Origin: Nocardioides zeae
GTDB taxonomy: Bacteria; Actinomycetota; Actinomycetes; Propionibacteriales; Nocardioidaceae
Length of the DNA: 64,000 nucleotides
Reading direction: 5' to 3'
NCBI RefSeq assembly: GCF_030818655.1
Contig: NZ_JAUTAN010000001.1
Coordinates: forward strand, 1-64,000
The position numbers and the translations under genes were made by a program. Below the pieces are notes generated by a model that was not told the DNA's origin, did no database searches, and saw only the letters and a program-made list of their open reading frames with translations. Of this stretch, positions 34,544 to 43,031 are shown in pieces. The first letter of the stretch is position 1. Each line of letters starts with the position of its first letter.

Positions 34544-34623
34544 CGCCCGGACCCTCCGTCGTGACCCGTTCCGGGCGGACCCCTGACCGTGACGTCCGCG
34601 AAACACGTCCGCAACGCTTGCGC

Positions 34624-34662
34624 TGTTCACTCCTCGTAGACAATGATTCACAGCAGTGAACA
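34624..34662 (+). promoter_or_regulatory. Operator-like inverted repeats upstream of glnT
   Basis: TGTTCACT (34624-34631) and AGTGAACA (34655-34662) form a perfect inverted repeat centred 31 bp apart. The right arm also makes TTCAC-AGCA-GTGAA (34647-34660). GACAAT at 34639-34644 may be the -10 between them. GTTCACT recurs at 41939-41945 at the start of the XRE-cupin regulator gene, which is therefore the candidate binder. Confidence 0.5.
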
Positions 34663-34678
34663 AGTGGAGGTTCCCGCC

Positions 34679-36001
34679 ATGACCGATCTCGCGACCCTCG
34701 CGGAGAAGGCCGGCACGACGTTCATCCTGGCGCTCTTCGTCGACCTGAACGGCAAGCCGTGCGCCAAGCTCGTGCCCGTCGAGGCGGTCGAGCAGCTGCA
34801 GACGGAGGGCGTCGGCTTCGCCGGCTACGCCGTCGGCTCCATGGGCCAGGAGCCCAAGGACCCCGACCTCATGGTCCTCCCGGACCCCGCCAGCTTCACC
34901 CCGGTGCCCTTCATCAAGGAGGGCCTGGCGATCGTGCACTGCGACCCGCACGTCGACGGCAAGCCGTGGCCGTTCGCGCCGCGCGTGATCCTCAAGTCGA
35001 TGCTGGCCCGCCTGCAGGAGACCCAGGGCCTCGAGGCCTACGTCGGTGCGGAGGTCGAGTACTTCCTCCTCCGCCGCGAGGCCGACGGCACGCTCGTCAC
35101 GGCCGACCCGGGCGACAACGCGGCCCGGCCCTGCTACGACGCCCGCGGCGTCACGCGGATGTACGAGCACCTCGCGACCGTGTCCCGCGCCATGAACGAG
35201 CTGGGCTGGGGCAACTACGCCAACGACCACGAGGACGGCAACGGCCAGTTCGAGCAGAACTTCGAGTACGCCGACGCGCTCACCACCGCCGACCGCGTGG
35301 TGACGCTCCGCTACCTCATCTCCATGCTCGCCGAGGAGCGCGGCATGGTCGCGACCTTCATGCCGAAGCCGTTCTCCGACCGCACCGGCTCGGGCCTCCA
35401 CCTCCACCTGTCGCTGTGGAAGGACGGCGAGTCGGCGTTCCCCGACGGCGACGACGCCCGGGGGCTGGGGCTGAGCGGCACGGCGTACGCCTTCACCGCC
35501 GGCATCCTCGAGCACGCCTCCGCCCTGCAGGCGGTGCTGGGGCCGAGCGTGAACTCCTACAAGCGCACCGGCGCGGTCGCCACGACGTCGGGCGCGAGCT
35601 GGGCGCCGAGCTTCCCGACCTACGGCGGCAACGACCGCACCCACTTCATCCGCATCCCCGACCACCACCGCGTCGAGCTGCGCGGCGGCGACGGGTCGGC
35701 GAACCCCTACCTGGCCATCGCGGCGACGATCGGCGCCGGCCTCGACGGCATCGAGCGCGACCTCGACCCCGGCACCGTCGGCGGCGACAACGGCACCGTG
35801 CGCCCGCCGCTGCCGCGCACGCTGATCCACGCGGTCGAGGCGCTCGAGGCGGACCCCGTCGTCGGCGCCGCCCTCGACGCCGCCAGCGACGGCGAGCACC
35901 GGGTCGCGGCGTACTTCGCCGAGGCCAAGCGCGCCGAGTTCTTCGCCTACCACTCCCGGGTCACGTCCTGGGAGATCGACCACTACCTCACGGCCTACTG
36001 A
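34679..36001 (+). CDS. glnT: Type III glutamine synthetase-like enzyme (GlnT / gamma-glutamylmethylamide synthetase-like)
   Basis: 440 residues, shorter than GlnA. Catalytic-domain motifs are 'VGAEVEYFLL' (metal-binding Glu), 'NDHEDGNGQFEQNF', 'SGLHLHLSLW', 'GPSVNSYKRTG' and 'HHRVELRGGDGSANPYLAIA'. It lacks the GlnA adenylylation-site region. Enzymes of this type are GlnT of rhizobia and GmaS, which joins methylamine to glutamate. The genes that follow (GlxB/C/D = MgsA/B/C-like) are the same partners seen in the N-methylglutamate pathway, so a role with methylamine or ethanolamine-like amines is possible beside plain ammonia. TGGAGG lies upstream of the ATG. First gene of an eight-gene unit. 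Confidence 0.85.
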   Translation: MTDLATLAEKAGTTFILALFVDLNGKPCAKLVPVEAVEQLQTEGVGFAGYAVGSMGQEPKDPDLMVLPDPASFTPVPFIKEGLAIVHCDPHVDGKPWPFAPRVILKSMLARLQETQGLEAYVGAEVEYFLLRREADGTLVTADPGDNAARPCYDARGVTRMYEHLATVSRAMNELGWGNYANDHEDGNGQFEQNFEYADALTTADRVVTLRYLISMLAEERGMVATFMPKPFSDRTGSGLHLHLSLWKDGESAFPDGDDARGLGLSGTAYAFTAGILEHASALQAVLGPSVNSYKRTGAVATTSGASWAPSFPTYGGNDRTHFIRIPDHHRVELRGGDGSANPYLAIAATIGAGLDGIERDLDPGTVGGDNGTVRPPLPRTLIHAVEALEADPVVGAALDAASDGEHRVAAYFAEAKRAEFFAYHSRVTSWEIDHYLTAY

Positions 36002-36048
36002 CCGGCCTGCTGACCGGCCCCTGAAGTCTTCGGAGAAAGGACCCGCCC

Positions 36049-36978
36049 ATGTGCGGCATCGTCGGGTTGCACCTGCGCAACCCCGCCCTCGCCCCCCGGC
36101 TCGGTGAGCTGCTGACCGGCATGCTCTGCGAGATGCAGGACCGGGGCGCCGACTCGGCCGGCATCGCCGTCTACGGCGACCCCCGCTGGTCCCCGGCCGG
36201 CCACGTGACCGTCTCGTTCGTGCCCGACGCGAGCTGCGTCGAGCTCACCACCGGCCTCGCGGCGGAGGTCGTCGCCGGCGCCCTCACCACGGCGTACGGC
36301 GCGGACGTCGCCGTCGTCGACGCCGGGCCCACCCTGGTGGCGCACGTGCCCGGCGGCGACGCCGAGCTCGACCGGCTGCGCACCGCGGTGAAGGAGGCCT
36401 TCCCGGAGGCGCTCGTCGCGGGCTTCGGCGCCGACGTCGCCGTGCTCAAGGGCGTCGGCCACCCCCGTGACCTGGCGGAGGCCTACGGGCTCCCCGCGGC
36501 GCAGGGCTGGCAGGGCGTCGGCCACACCCGCATGGCGACCGAGTCGGCCGTGACGCCGGGCGGCTGCCACCCCTACGCGGTGGGCCCCGACCAGTGCCTC
36601 GTGCACAACGGATCGTTCTCCAACCACGCCTCGATCCGCCGGGAGCTCATCGCGGCCGGCGCGGAGTTCGACTCGATGAACGACACCGAGGTCGGTGCCC
36701 GCTTCGTCGCCGACCGCCTGGCCGCGGGCTACACGGTCGAGACGGCGCTCAAGGAGCTGCTCACCACGTTCGACGGCTTCTACACGCTGCTCGTCGCCGA
36801 CGGGGACTCGTTCGCCGTCGTGCGCGACGCGATCGCCTGCAAGCCGGCCGTCATCGCCGAGCACGACGACTGGGTCGCGATGGCGTCGGAGTACCGCGCC
36901 CTCGTCGGCCTGCCCGGCATCGCCGAGGCCCGCATCTACGAGCCCGAGCCCGAGAGGATCTACGCATGGACGCGCTGA
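36049..36978 (+). CDS. glxB: Class II glutamine amidotransferase subunit (GlxB / MgsA-like)
   Basis: 309 residues beginning 'MCGIVGLHL', so Cys2 becomes the N-terminal nucleophile of an Ntn glutaminase. Other GATase II features are 'DRGADSAGIAVYG' (about 28-40), 'VGHTRMATES' (about 158) and 'LVHNGSFSNH' (about 184). It corresponds to the glutaminase domain of large-subunit glutamate synthase encoded separately. It would release ammonia from glutamine for the FMN subunit encoded two genes on. AGAAAGGAC precedes the ATG; the end overlaps the next gene by 13 nt. Confidence 0.88.
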   Translation: MCGIVGLHLRNPALAPRLGELLTGMLCEMQDRGADSAGIAVYGDPRWSPAGHVTVSFVPDASCVELTTGLAAEVVAGALTTAYGADVAVVDAGPTLVAHVPGGDAELDRLRTAVKEAFPEALVAGFGADVAVLKGVGHPRDLAEAYGLPAAQGWQGVGHTRMATESAVTPGGCHPYAVGPDQCLVHNGSFSNHASIRRELIAAGAEFDSMNDTEVGARFVADRLAAGYTVETALKELLTTFDGFYTLLVADGDSFAVVRDAIACKPAVIAEHDDWVAMASEYRALVGLPGIAEARIYEPEPERIYAWTR

Positions 36979-37688
36979 GCGCCACCACCGTCGAGCTGGA
37001 CCTGGCGGCCGTGCCGCTGCGCACCGTCAACGCCCTGCTCCAGGGACGCGAGGTCGAAGGGCAGGAGACGCTGCCGGTGGACACGCCGGTCACGCTCACC
37101 AACCCCCGCGGGGCGCACGCCGTGGCGGTCGGCATGGACACGCCGCGGCAGGTCACGGTCGCGGGGCACGTGGGCTACTACGCCGCGGGCATGAACCAGC
37201 GCGCCGACGTCGTCATCGAGGGCAACGCCGGGGTCGGCGTCGCGGAGAACATGATGAGCGGCTCGGTCCTGGTCAAGGGCAACGCCTCGCAGTCGGCCGG
37301 TGCGACCGCCCACGGCGGCCTGCTCGTCGTCGAGGGCGACGCCGCGGCGCGCTGCGGCATCTCGATGAAGGGCGTCGACATCGTCGTGGGCGGGTCGATC
37401 GGCCACATGAGCGCCTTCATGGCGCAGGCCGGGCGGCTCGTGGTGCGCGGTGACGCCGGGGAGGCGCTGGGCGACTCGATCTACGAGGCGCGGATCTACG
37501 TGCGCGGCTCGGTCGCGTCGCTGGGCGCGGACTGCGTCGCGAAGGAGATGCGCCCCGAGCACCTCGAGGAGCTGGCGACGCTGCTGAAGGCGGCCGGCTT
37601 CGAGGACGACGACCCCGCGTCGTACACGCGCTACGGCTCGGCCCGCACGCTCTACCACTTCCACGTCGACAACGCCGCGGCGTACTGA
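36966..37688 (+). CDS. glxC: GXGXG-domain glutamate synthase-like subunit (GlxC / MgsB-like)
   Basis: 240 residues forming a right-handed beta helix like the C-terminal domain of GltB: repeated Gly motifs in 'GHVGYYAAGMNQ', 'GNAGVGVAENMMSG', 'GNASQSAGATAHGG' and 'GDAGEALGDSIYEA'. It is a structural subunit joining the amidotransferase and the FMN synthase subunits. ATG 36966 lies inside the end of glxB, so translation is coupled. Confidence 0.87.
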   Translation: MDALSATTVELDLAAVPLRTVNALLQGREVEGQETLPVDTPVTLTNPRGAHAVAVGMDTPRQVTVAGHVGYYAAGMNQRADVVIEGNAGVGVAENMMSGSVLVKGNASQSAGATAHGGLLVVEGDAAARCGISMKGVDIVVGGSIGHMSAFMAQAGRLVVRGDAGEALGDSIYEARIYVRGSVASLGADCVAKEMRPEHLEELATLLKAAGFEDDDPASYTRYGSARTLYHFHVDNAAAY

Positions 37689-37701
37689 ACCGGAGGCTCC
37701 C

Positions 37702-39051
37702 ATGCACGACGACCTCACCCTCGCGCGGCGCGGCCTGCGCCCCTCGGCCACGTTCGACCCGGCGACCATCGCCGACATCCAGCGCGCGGCCGCGACGGGC
37801 ATCTACGACATCCGGGGCGGTGGCGCGAAGCGGGCGCTGCCGCACTTCGACGACCTGCTCTTCCTGGGCGCCTCGATGAGCCGCTACCCGCTGGAGGGCT
37901 ACCGGGAGCGCTGCGGCACCGAGGTGACGCTGGGCGCGCGCAACGCGACGTACCCCCTCGAGCTGGCCATCCCCGTGACGATCGCGGGCATGAGCTTCGG
38001 CGCCCTGTCGGGCCGCGCGAAGGAGGCGCTGGGCCGCGGCGCGAGCGAGGCCGGCACCTCGACGACGACCGGGGACGGCGGCATGACGCCGGAGGAGCGG
38101 GGGCAGAGCAAGCACCTCGTCTACCAGTACCTGCCGAGCCGCTACGGCATGAACCCCGACGACCTCCGCAAGGCCGACGCCATCGAGATCGTGCTCGGCC
38201 AGGGCGCGAAGCCCGGCGGCGGCGGCATGCTGCTGGGCCAGAAGATCTCGGAGCGCGTCGCGGGGATGCGCACGCTGCCCCAGGGCATCGACCAGCGCAG
38301 CGCCTCGCGGCACCCCGACTGGACGGGCCCCGACGACCTCACGATCAAGATCGCCGAGCTCCGCGAGATCACGGGCTGGGAGAAGCCGATCTACGTGAAG
38401 GTCGGCGCCTCGCGGCCCTACTACGACGTGAAGCTCGCCGTGCACGCCGGCGCCGACGTGGTCGTCGTCGACGGCATGCAGGGCGGCACGGCGGCGACGC
38501 AGGACGTCTTCATCGAGAACGTCGGCATCCCGACGCTCGCCGCGATCCCGCAGGCCGTGCAGGCGCTGCAGGAGCTCGGCGTGCACCGGAAGGCCGACGG
38601 CGTGCAGCTCATCGTGTCCGGCGGCATCCGCACCGGGGCCGACGTCGCCAAGGCGCTGGCGCTCGGCGCCGACGCGGTCGCGATCGGCACTGCCGCGCTC
38701 GTCGCGCTCGGTGACAACGACCCGCGCTGGGACGCCGAGTACCAGGCCATCGGGTCCGCCGCCGGCTACTACGACGACTACCAGGACGGCCGCGACCCCG
38801 CCGGCATCTCGACGCAGGACGACGAGCTGGCCGCGCGCTTCGACCCCGTCGAGGGCGGCCGCCGCCTCGCCAACTACCTCCGGGTGCTGACGATGGAGGC
38901 GCAGACCATCGCGCGGGCCTGCGGCAAGGCGCACGTGACGCACCTCGAGCCCGAGGACCTCGTCGCGCTGACGGTCGAGGCCGCGGCCATGGCCCGCGTG
39001 CCGGTCGCCGGCACGGACTGGGTCCCGGGTCGCCCGGGCCCGTCGTTCTGA
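37702..39051 (+). CDS. glxD: FMN-binding glutamate synthase family subunit (GlxD / MgsC-like)
   Basis: 449 residues of the GltB central FMN domain type. 'VTIAGMSFGALSGRAKEALG' (about 93-112), 'KPGGGGMLLGQKISERVAG' (about 170), 'KVGASRPYYDVKLAVHAGAD' (about 233) and 'GGIRTGADVAKALALGADAV' (about 308) build the TIM barrel and FMN site. The Cys cluster of a true GltB 3Fe-4S centre is not obvious. Together with GlxB and GlxC it would form glutamate, or N-methylglutamate, from 2-oxoglutarate-type acceptors or by amine exchange. CGGAGG lies 9 nt before the ATG. Confidence 0.88.
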   Translation: MHDDLTLARRGLRPSATFDPATIADIQRAAATGIYDIRGGGAKRALPHFDDLLFLGASMSRYPLEGYRERCGTEVTLGARNATYPLELAIPVTIAGMSFGALSGRAKEALGRGASEAGTSTTTGDGGMTPEERGQSKHLVYQYLPSRYGMNPDDLRKADAIEIVLGQGAKPGGGGMLLGQKISERVAGMRTLPQGIDQRSASRHPDWTGPDDLTIKIAELREITGWEKPIYVKVGASRPYYDVKLAVHAGADVVVVDGMQGGTAATQDVFIENVGIPTLAAIPQAVQALQELGVHRKADGVQLIVSGGIRTGADVAKALALGADAVAIGTAALVALGDNDPRWDAEYQAIGSAAGYYDDYQDGRDPAGISTQDDELAARFDPVEGGRRLANYLRVLTMEAQTIARACGKAHVTHLEPEDLVALTVEAAAMARVPVAGTDWVPGRPGPSF

Positions 39052-39056
39052 GGCGG

Positions 39057-39512
39057 GTGTCGCTCGCCGACCTCGGCGGGCTCCCGGCGGTGCCGTGGCG
39101 CAACGGCGCCGGGCTGACGCGGGAGCTCGCCGCGCACCCCGACGGCGCGTGGCGCGTGAGCGTCGCCGCCATCGCTGGCCCGGCGCCCTGGTCGGCGTTC
39201 CCCGGTGTCGACCGCGTGTCCTGCGTGGTCGCGGGGGAGGGGCTCGTGCTGACGGTCGACGGCGCCGAGCAGTCGGTACGCCGCGGCGAGGTGCTCGCCT
39301 ACCGCGGGGAGTCGGTCGTGCTCGGCCGACCGCTGGGCGGGCCGGTGCAGAACCTCAACCTGGTGCTGGCGCGGGGCCGGGCCGTGGGTGGCCTGCGGGT
39401 CGTGGAGCTCGCCGGTTTCGAGCCGGGCGCGGACGACGTGCTCCTGTGGGCGCTGGACGGCTCGGGCGGTGGTGGGGGGCGCGCGGTGGTGGTGAGTGCC
39501 GCCGTGCGGTGA
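39057..39512 (+). CDS. hutD: HutD/Ves family protein
   Basis: 151 residues, cupin-like. The family signature is clear: 'PWRNGAGLTRELAAHP' (13-28), 'WRVSVAAIAGPAPWSAFPG' (31-49) and 'DRVSCVVAGEGL'. HutD proteins accompany histidine-use operons in Pseudomonas and are thought to limit pathway flux; the mechanism is unclear. No hut genes are present here, so its role is probably to tune this amine/amino acid operon. GTG start 5 nt after glxD stops. Confidence 0.82.
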   Translation: MSLADLGGLPAVPWRNGAGLTRELAAHPDGAWRVSVAAIAGPAPWSAFPGVDRVSCVVAGEGLVLTVDGAEQSVRRGEVLAYRGESVVLGRPLGGPVQNLNLVLARGRAVGGLRVVELAGFEPGADDVLLWALDGSGGGGGRAVVVSAAVR

Positions 39513-39544
39513 TGATGGACGAGGCGGACGAGGAGGGAGCGTCG

Positions 39545-40675
39545 GTGACGACGTACGTGGTGGTGGGAGCGGGCCTGGCGGGCGCGGCGACGGCCTGGGA
39601 GCTGGCGCGGCGCGGGCACGGGGTGACGCTGGTCGAGCGCACGACGCCGGCCAACGAGCACGGCAGCTCGCACGGGTCGGCACGGATCTTCCGCTACGGC
39701 TACCCGGATCCCTTCTGGACGGGGCTCGTGGTGCAGGCCCGGGACGCGTGGGACGAGCTCGAGGCCCTGGCGGGCCAGCGGCTCATCACGCCGACGGGGT
39801 CGCTCGACCACGGCGCCGACCGGCGCCCCGACCACCTCGCGACGGTGATGGCCGGTGCGGGCGTGGAGCACGAGCTGATGAGTGCGGCGGCGGCCGCCGA
39901 GCGGTGGCCCGGGATCGCGTTCGACTCCGACGTGCTGTGGCACCCCGGTGCCGGCGTGATCGACGCCGAGTCGTCGGTGCTCGCGATGGCCCGGCTCGCC
40001 GCCGAGGCCGGGGCGACCGTGCTGACGGACTGGCCCGTGGCGCAGGTGGTGCCCGACGGGCGCGGTCTCCGCGTCGTGTCGGAGGCCGGTGCCGAGCTGC
40101 GTGCCGACCACGTCGTCGTCAGTGCGGGCGGGTGGCTGCCCGACCTGCTGCCGACGCTGCCCGAGGCCCTCGTCCGGCGCGTGCCGCGCCTCGAGGTGCG
40201 GAAGGAGCAGGCCTACCACTTCCCCTACGTCGACGACGCGTCCGGGCTGCCGGTCGACGGCTGGCCGACCTTCATCCACAAGATCCCCGAGATCCAGGTC
40301 TACGGCCTGCCGGGCGGGCGCGACGCGGGTTTCCGGGGCCAGAAGGTGGCGGAGTACAACGGCGGTCCGGCCATCCCGTCCGCCGCCCACTCCGACGGTC
40401 GCATCGACCCGGCCAACCGCGAGCGCGTGGTGGCCTACGTGCGGCAGCACCTGCCCGGGCTCGTGCCGGAGCCCTACGCGGAGACCACCTGCCTCTTCAC
40501 CAACACCCCGGACGAGAACTTCGTGATCGACGGCGTCGCCGGCATCACCATCCTCTCGCCCTGCTCCGGGCACGGTGCCAAGTTCGCGCCGCTCCTCGGG
40601 CGGCTGGCGGCCGACGCGGCCACCGGCGCCGCCGCGGTGCCGCCGGCCTTCCGGCTCGCGGGGGTGGCGGCGTGA
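39545..40675 (+). CDS. Monomeric sarcosine oxidase / N-methyl amino acid oxidase-type flavoenzyme
   Basis: 376 residues, DAO superfamily. Dinucleotide-binding 'VVVGAGLAGAATAWELARRG' at 4-23, then 'GSSHGSARIFRYGYPD', the MSOX-family FAD contact near 40. 'ETTCLFTNTPDENFVID' (near 315) aligns with the MSOX segment whose Cys holds FAD covalently, and 'SPCSGHGAKFAP' follows. The enzyme should oxidise an N-methyl or secondary amine with O2, giving H2O2 and, from N-methyl substrates, formaldehyde. GTG 39545 is chosen because GAGGAGGGAG lies just upstream; ATGs at 39512 and 39515 add unconserved acidic residues. Overlaps the M20 gene (GTGA). Confidence 0.85.
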   Translation: MTTYVVVGAGLAGAATAWELARRGHGVTLVERTTPANEHGSSHGSARIFRYGYPDPFWTGLVVQARDAWDELEALAGQRLITPTGSLDHGADRRPDHLATVMAGAGVEHELMSAAAAAERWPGIAFDSDVLWHPGAGVIDAESSVLAMARLAAEAGATVLTDWPVAQVVPDGRGLRVVSEAGAELRADHVVVSAGGWLPDLLPTLPEALVRRVPRLEVRKEQAYHFPYVDDASGLPVDGWPTFIHKIPEIQVYGLPGGRDAGFRGQKVAEYNGGPAIPSAAHSDGRIDPANRERVVAYVRQHLPGLVPEPYAETTCLFTNTPDENFVIDGVAGITILSPCSGHGAKFAPLLGRLAADAATGAAAVPPAFRLAGVAA

Positions 40676-41937
40676 GCGCGCCCGCCCCCGCCGGCGCCAC
40701 GTCGGTGGCCGGGCTGCTCGGGGAGATCGCCGACGTGGGCCGCGACGCGACCCGCGGTGGCTGGTCGCGGTTCGTCTACGCGGACGCCGAGCTGACGCTG
40801 CGCGAGTGGTTCGTCGAGCAGGCGCAGCGGCGCTCGCTGGAGGTCGAGACCGACCGCAACGGGGCGATCTGGGCGTGGCGGCCGGGCACGGGCCCCGCCG
40901 GGGCCGCCGGCTCGCCCCACGCGATCGTCACCGGCAGCCACCTCGACTCGGTGCCCGGCGGCGGCGCCTTCGACGGTCCGCTCGGCGTCGCGTCGGCCCT
41001 GGCGGCGGTCGACCTGCTCGACGCCCGGGGCGTGCGCACCGAGCGGCCGCTGGCCGTCGTGGCGTTCCCGGAGGAGGAGGGCGCGCGGTTCGGCGTCGCC
41101 TGCCTCGGCTCGCGGCTGCTGGCGGGCGCGATCGACCCCGACCGGGCGCGCGGGCTGCGCGACGCCGACGGCCGCACCTTCGCGGAGGTCGCGGCCGGCG
41201 CCGGTCTCGACGTCGACCGGATCGGGCCCGACCCCGCGCGGCTCGCGGGGATCGACGCCTTCGTGGAGCTCCACGTGGAGCAGGGTCGGGGGCTGGTGGA
41301 CCTCGGTCAGCCCGTCGCGATCGGCTCCTCCATCCTCGGCCACGGTCGCTGGCGCTTCTCCGTGACCGGCGAGGGCAACCACGCGGGCACGACCCGGATG
41401 GTCGACCGGCGCGACCCGATGGTGGTGGCGGCGGGGATCGTGCTCGCCGCCCGCGACGCCGCCGTGGCGCACGCCGAGGCCCGGGCGACGGTCGGCCGCG
41501 TCGTACCGGTGCCCGGGGGCACCAACGTCATCGCCTCGCGGGTCGACCTCTGGCTCGACGCGCGCCACCCCGACGACGCCGTGACCGCCGCCGTGGTGGC
41601 GGAGATCGAGCGTCAGGCGTCGCGGCTGGCCGCGGCGCAGGGGTGCGCGGTGACGCTGACGGAGGAGTCCTACGGCGGCACGGTCCACTTCGACGCCGAC
41701 CTGTCGGGCCGCCTGGCGCGGGTGCTGCCGGACGCGCCGGTGCTCGACACCGGCGCGGGGCACGACGCCGGCGTGCTCGCCTCCGCGATCCCGACGGCGA
41801 TGCTCTTCACCCGCAACCCGACGGGCGTGTCCCACTCGCCGGAGGAGGCGTGCGAGGACGCCGACGCCGAGGCCGGGGCCGTGGCGCTGGCCGACGTGCT
41901 GGAGCGCCTGCTGCAGGAGCCGGTGGGCGTCTCCTAG
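40672..41937 (+). CDS. M20-family amidohydrolase (allantoate amidohydrolase / N-carbamoyl amino acid hydrolase type)
   Basis: 421 residues. Metal ligands are in 'TGSHLDSVPGGGAFDGPLGV' (His, Asp), 'FPEEEGARFG' (Glu-Glu), 'ELHVEQGRGL' (His) and 'HSPEEACED' (His). The 'GEGNHAGTTRM' segment and dimer domain match AllC/HyuC-type enzymes, which remove carbamoyl or ureido groups. It could also act on an N-acyl or formyl intermediate of the amine pathway. GTG overlaps the preceding TGA. Its TAG stop is also the start of the -10 of the regulator gene. Confidence 0.85.
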   Translation: MSAPAPAGATSVAGLLGEIADVGRDATRGGWSRFVYADAELTLREWFVEQAQRRSLEVETDRNGAIWAWRPGTGPAGAAGSPHAIVTGSHLDSVPGGGAFDGPLGVASALAAVDLLDARGVRTERPLAVVAFPEEEGARFGVACLGSRLLAGAIDPDRARGLRDADGRTFAEVAAGAGLDVDRIGPDPARLAGIDAFVELHVEQGRGLVDLGQPVAIGSSILGHGRWRFSVTGEGNHAGTTRMVDRRDPMVVAAGIVLAARDAAVAHAEARATVGRVVPVPGGTNVIASRVDLWLDARHPDDAVTAAVVAEIERQASRLAAAQGCAVTLTEESYGGTVHFDADLSGRLARVLPDAPVLDTGAGHDAGVLASAIPTAMLFTRNPTGVSHSPEEACEDADAEAGAVALADVLERLLQEPVGVS

Positions 41938-41946
41938 GGTTCACTC
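41935..41946 (+). promoter_or_regulatory. Leaderless promoter -10 of the XRE-cupin gene, overlapping a stop codon
   Basis: TAGGGT (41935-41940) starts with the TAG stop of the M20 gene; 6 nt later comes GTG 41947. GTTCACT at 41939-41945, shared with the glnT operator, would allow autoregulation. Confidence 0.6.
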
Positions 41947-42606
41947 GTGTCCACCGAGGAGAACGACGCCGCACTGCTGCGCAACCGGGCCGGTACGGCG
42001 CGGGAGCGTCGCCCGGAGGATCCTCTCGAGGAGCTCGAGCTCGAGGAGGCCATCGCGCGCAACGTGCGGAGCCTGCGCACCCAGCAGGGCCTCTCGGTGG
42101 GGGAGATGGCGGAGAGGGTCGGCATCTCGAAGGCGATGCTGTCGAAGATCGAGAACGCCCAGACCTCCTGCAGCCTCTCCACCTTGGCGCGGCTGGCCGT
42201 CGGCCTCGACGTACCGGTCACCTCCCTCTTCCGCGGCGCCGACGCCGAGCGCCCGGCGGCGTTCGTGGCGGCCGGCACCGGGGCCCGCATCGTGCGGGCG
42301 GGGACGAAGGAGGGGCACGAGTACGAGCTCCTCGGCTCGCTGCGCGGCGAGCACAAGCGGCTCGAGTGCCTCCACGTGACGCTCACGGAGAAGAGCGAGA
42401 CCTACCCGCTCTTCCAGCACCCCGGGACCGAGTTCATCTTCATGCTGGAGGGCGCCATGGACTACTCCCACTCCCGCACGGTGTACCGCCTCCACCCCGG
42501 CGACTCGCTGCAGATGGACGGCGAGGGCGCCCACGGACCGGTCGAGCTGGTCGAGCTGCCCATCCGGTTCCTCTCCGTGATCGCCTTCCCGGAGGCGGCG
42601 CTGTGA
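41947..42606 (+). CDS. XRE-family regulator with C-terminal cupin domain
   Basis: 219 residues. The HTH_3 DNA-binding domain lies at about 35-95 ('LSVGEMAERVGISKAMLSKI', 'CSLSTLARLAVGL'). A cupin_2 domain covers about 145-215 ('YPLFQHPGTEFIFMLEGAM', 'YRLHPGDSLQMDGEGAHGP'). Regulators of this build (for example PuuR-like) sense small metabolites and control adjacent amine-use genes. It is probably the local regulator of the glnT operon, supported by the shared GTTCACT motif. A leaderless start allows expression separate from the operon. Confidence 0.85.
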   Translation: MSTEENDAALLRNRAGTARERRPEDPLEELELEEAIARNVRSLRTQQGLSVGEMAERVGISKAMLSKIENAQTSCSLSTLARLAVGLDVPVTSLFRGADAERPAAFVAAGTGARIVRAGTKEGHEYELLGSLRGEHKRLECLHVTLTEKSETYPLFQHPGTEFIFMLEGAMDYSHSRTVYRLHPGDSLQMDGEGAHGPVELVELPIRFLSVIAFPEAAL

Positions 42607-43025
42607 ACGTGCGGTGGTGGGAGCAGCGACGCCGCAAGCAGCGGCAGCAGCCGCGCGGCCGGCGGGCGCTGCCCGGGAGGAAGAAGCGGGACCGTACCCC
42701 CGATTGCTCCGGCTGTTGCGACGCCGACTGCTTCTCGTTCCTGGCCCTGACCGTGCTGCTCCAGGCGGTGCTCGGCATGTTCCGCGCGAGCGCGGTCGAT
42801 CCCCACACGGCGCGTCCGTCCACGGTCGGCGCACGCCTGGCCTCGCGCGCGGTGCGGTCCTACCAGGTCAACGTCTCCGCCGCTCGGCCCGAGCCGGTGT
42901 GCCACCTGAGCCCGTCGTGCTCCCGCTACGGCCTCGAGGCGATCTCGGCCCACGGCCTCCTCGGCGGCGGCCTCCGCGTCCTCCGCCGCCTCCGCGCCTG
43001 CCGCGCGGCCTCCCACGCCTGCTGA
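42603..43025 (+). CDS. yidD: Membrane protein insertion efficiency factor YidD-like, with N-terminal extension
   Basis: 140 residues. The C-terminal ~70 residues carry the YidD signature: 'ARPEPVCHLSPSCSRYGLEA' (CxxxPxCSxY) and 'AHGLLGGGLRVLRRLRAC'. An N-terminal extension of about 70 residues is very basic, then has a Cys cluster ('PDCSGCCDADCFSF') and a hydrophobic helix. Ordinary YidD is about 70-90 residues and encoded between rnpA and yidC, so this one is displaced and longer. YidD aids YidC/Sec membrane insertion. GTG overlaps the stop of the regulator gene (GTGA). Confidence 0.8.
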   Translation: MNVRWWEQRRRKQRQQPRGRRALPGRKKRDRTPDCSGCCDADCFSFLALTVLLQAVLGMFRASAVDPHTARPSTVGARLASRAVRSYQVNVSAARPEPVCHLSPSCSRYGLEAISAHGLLGGGLRVLRRLRACRAASHAC

Positions 43026-43031
43026 TCTCTG

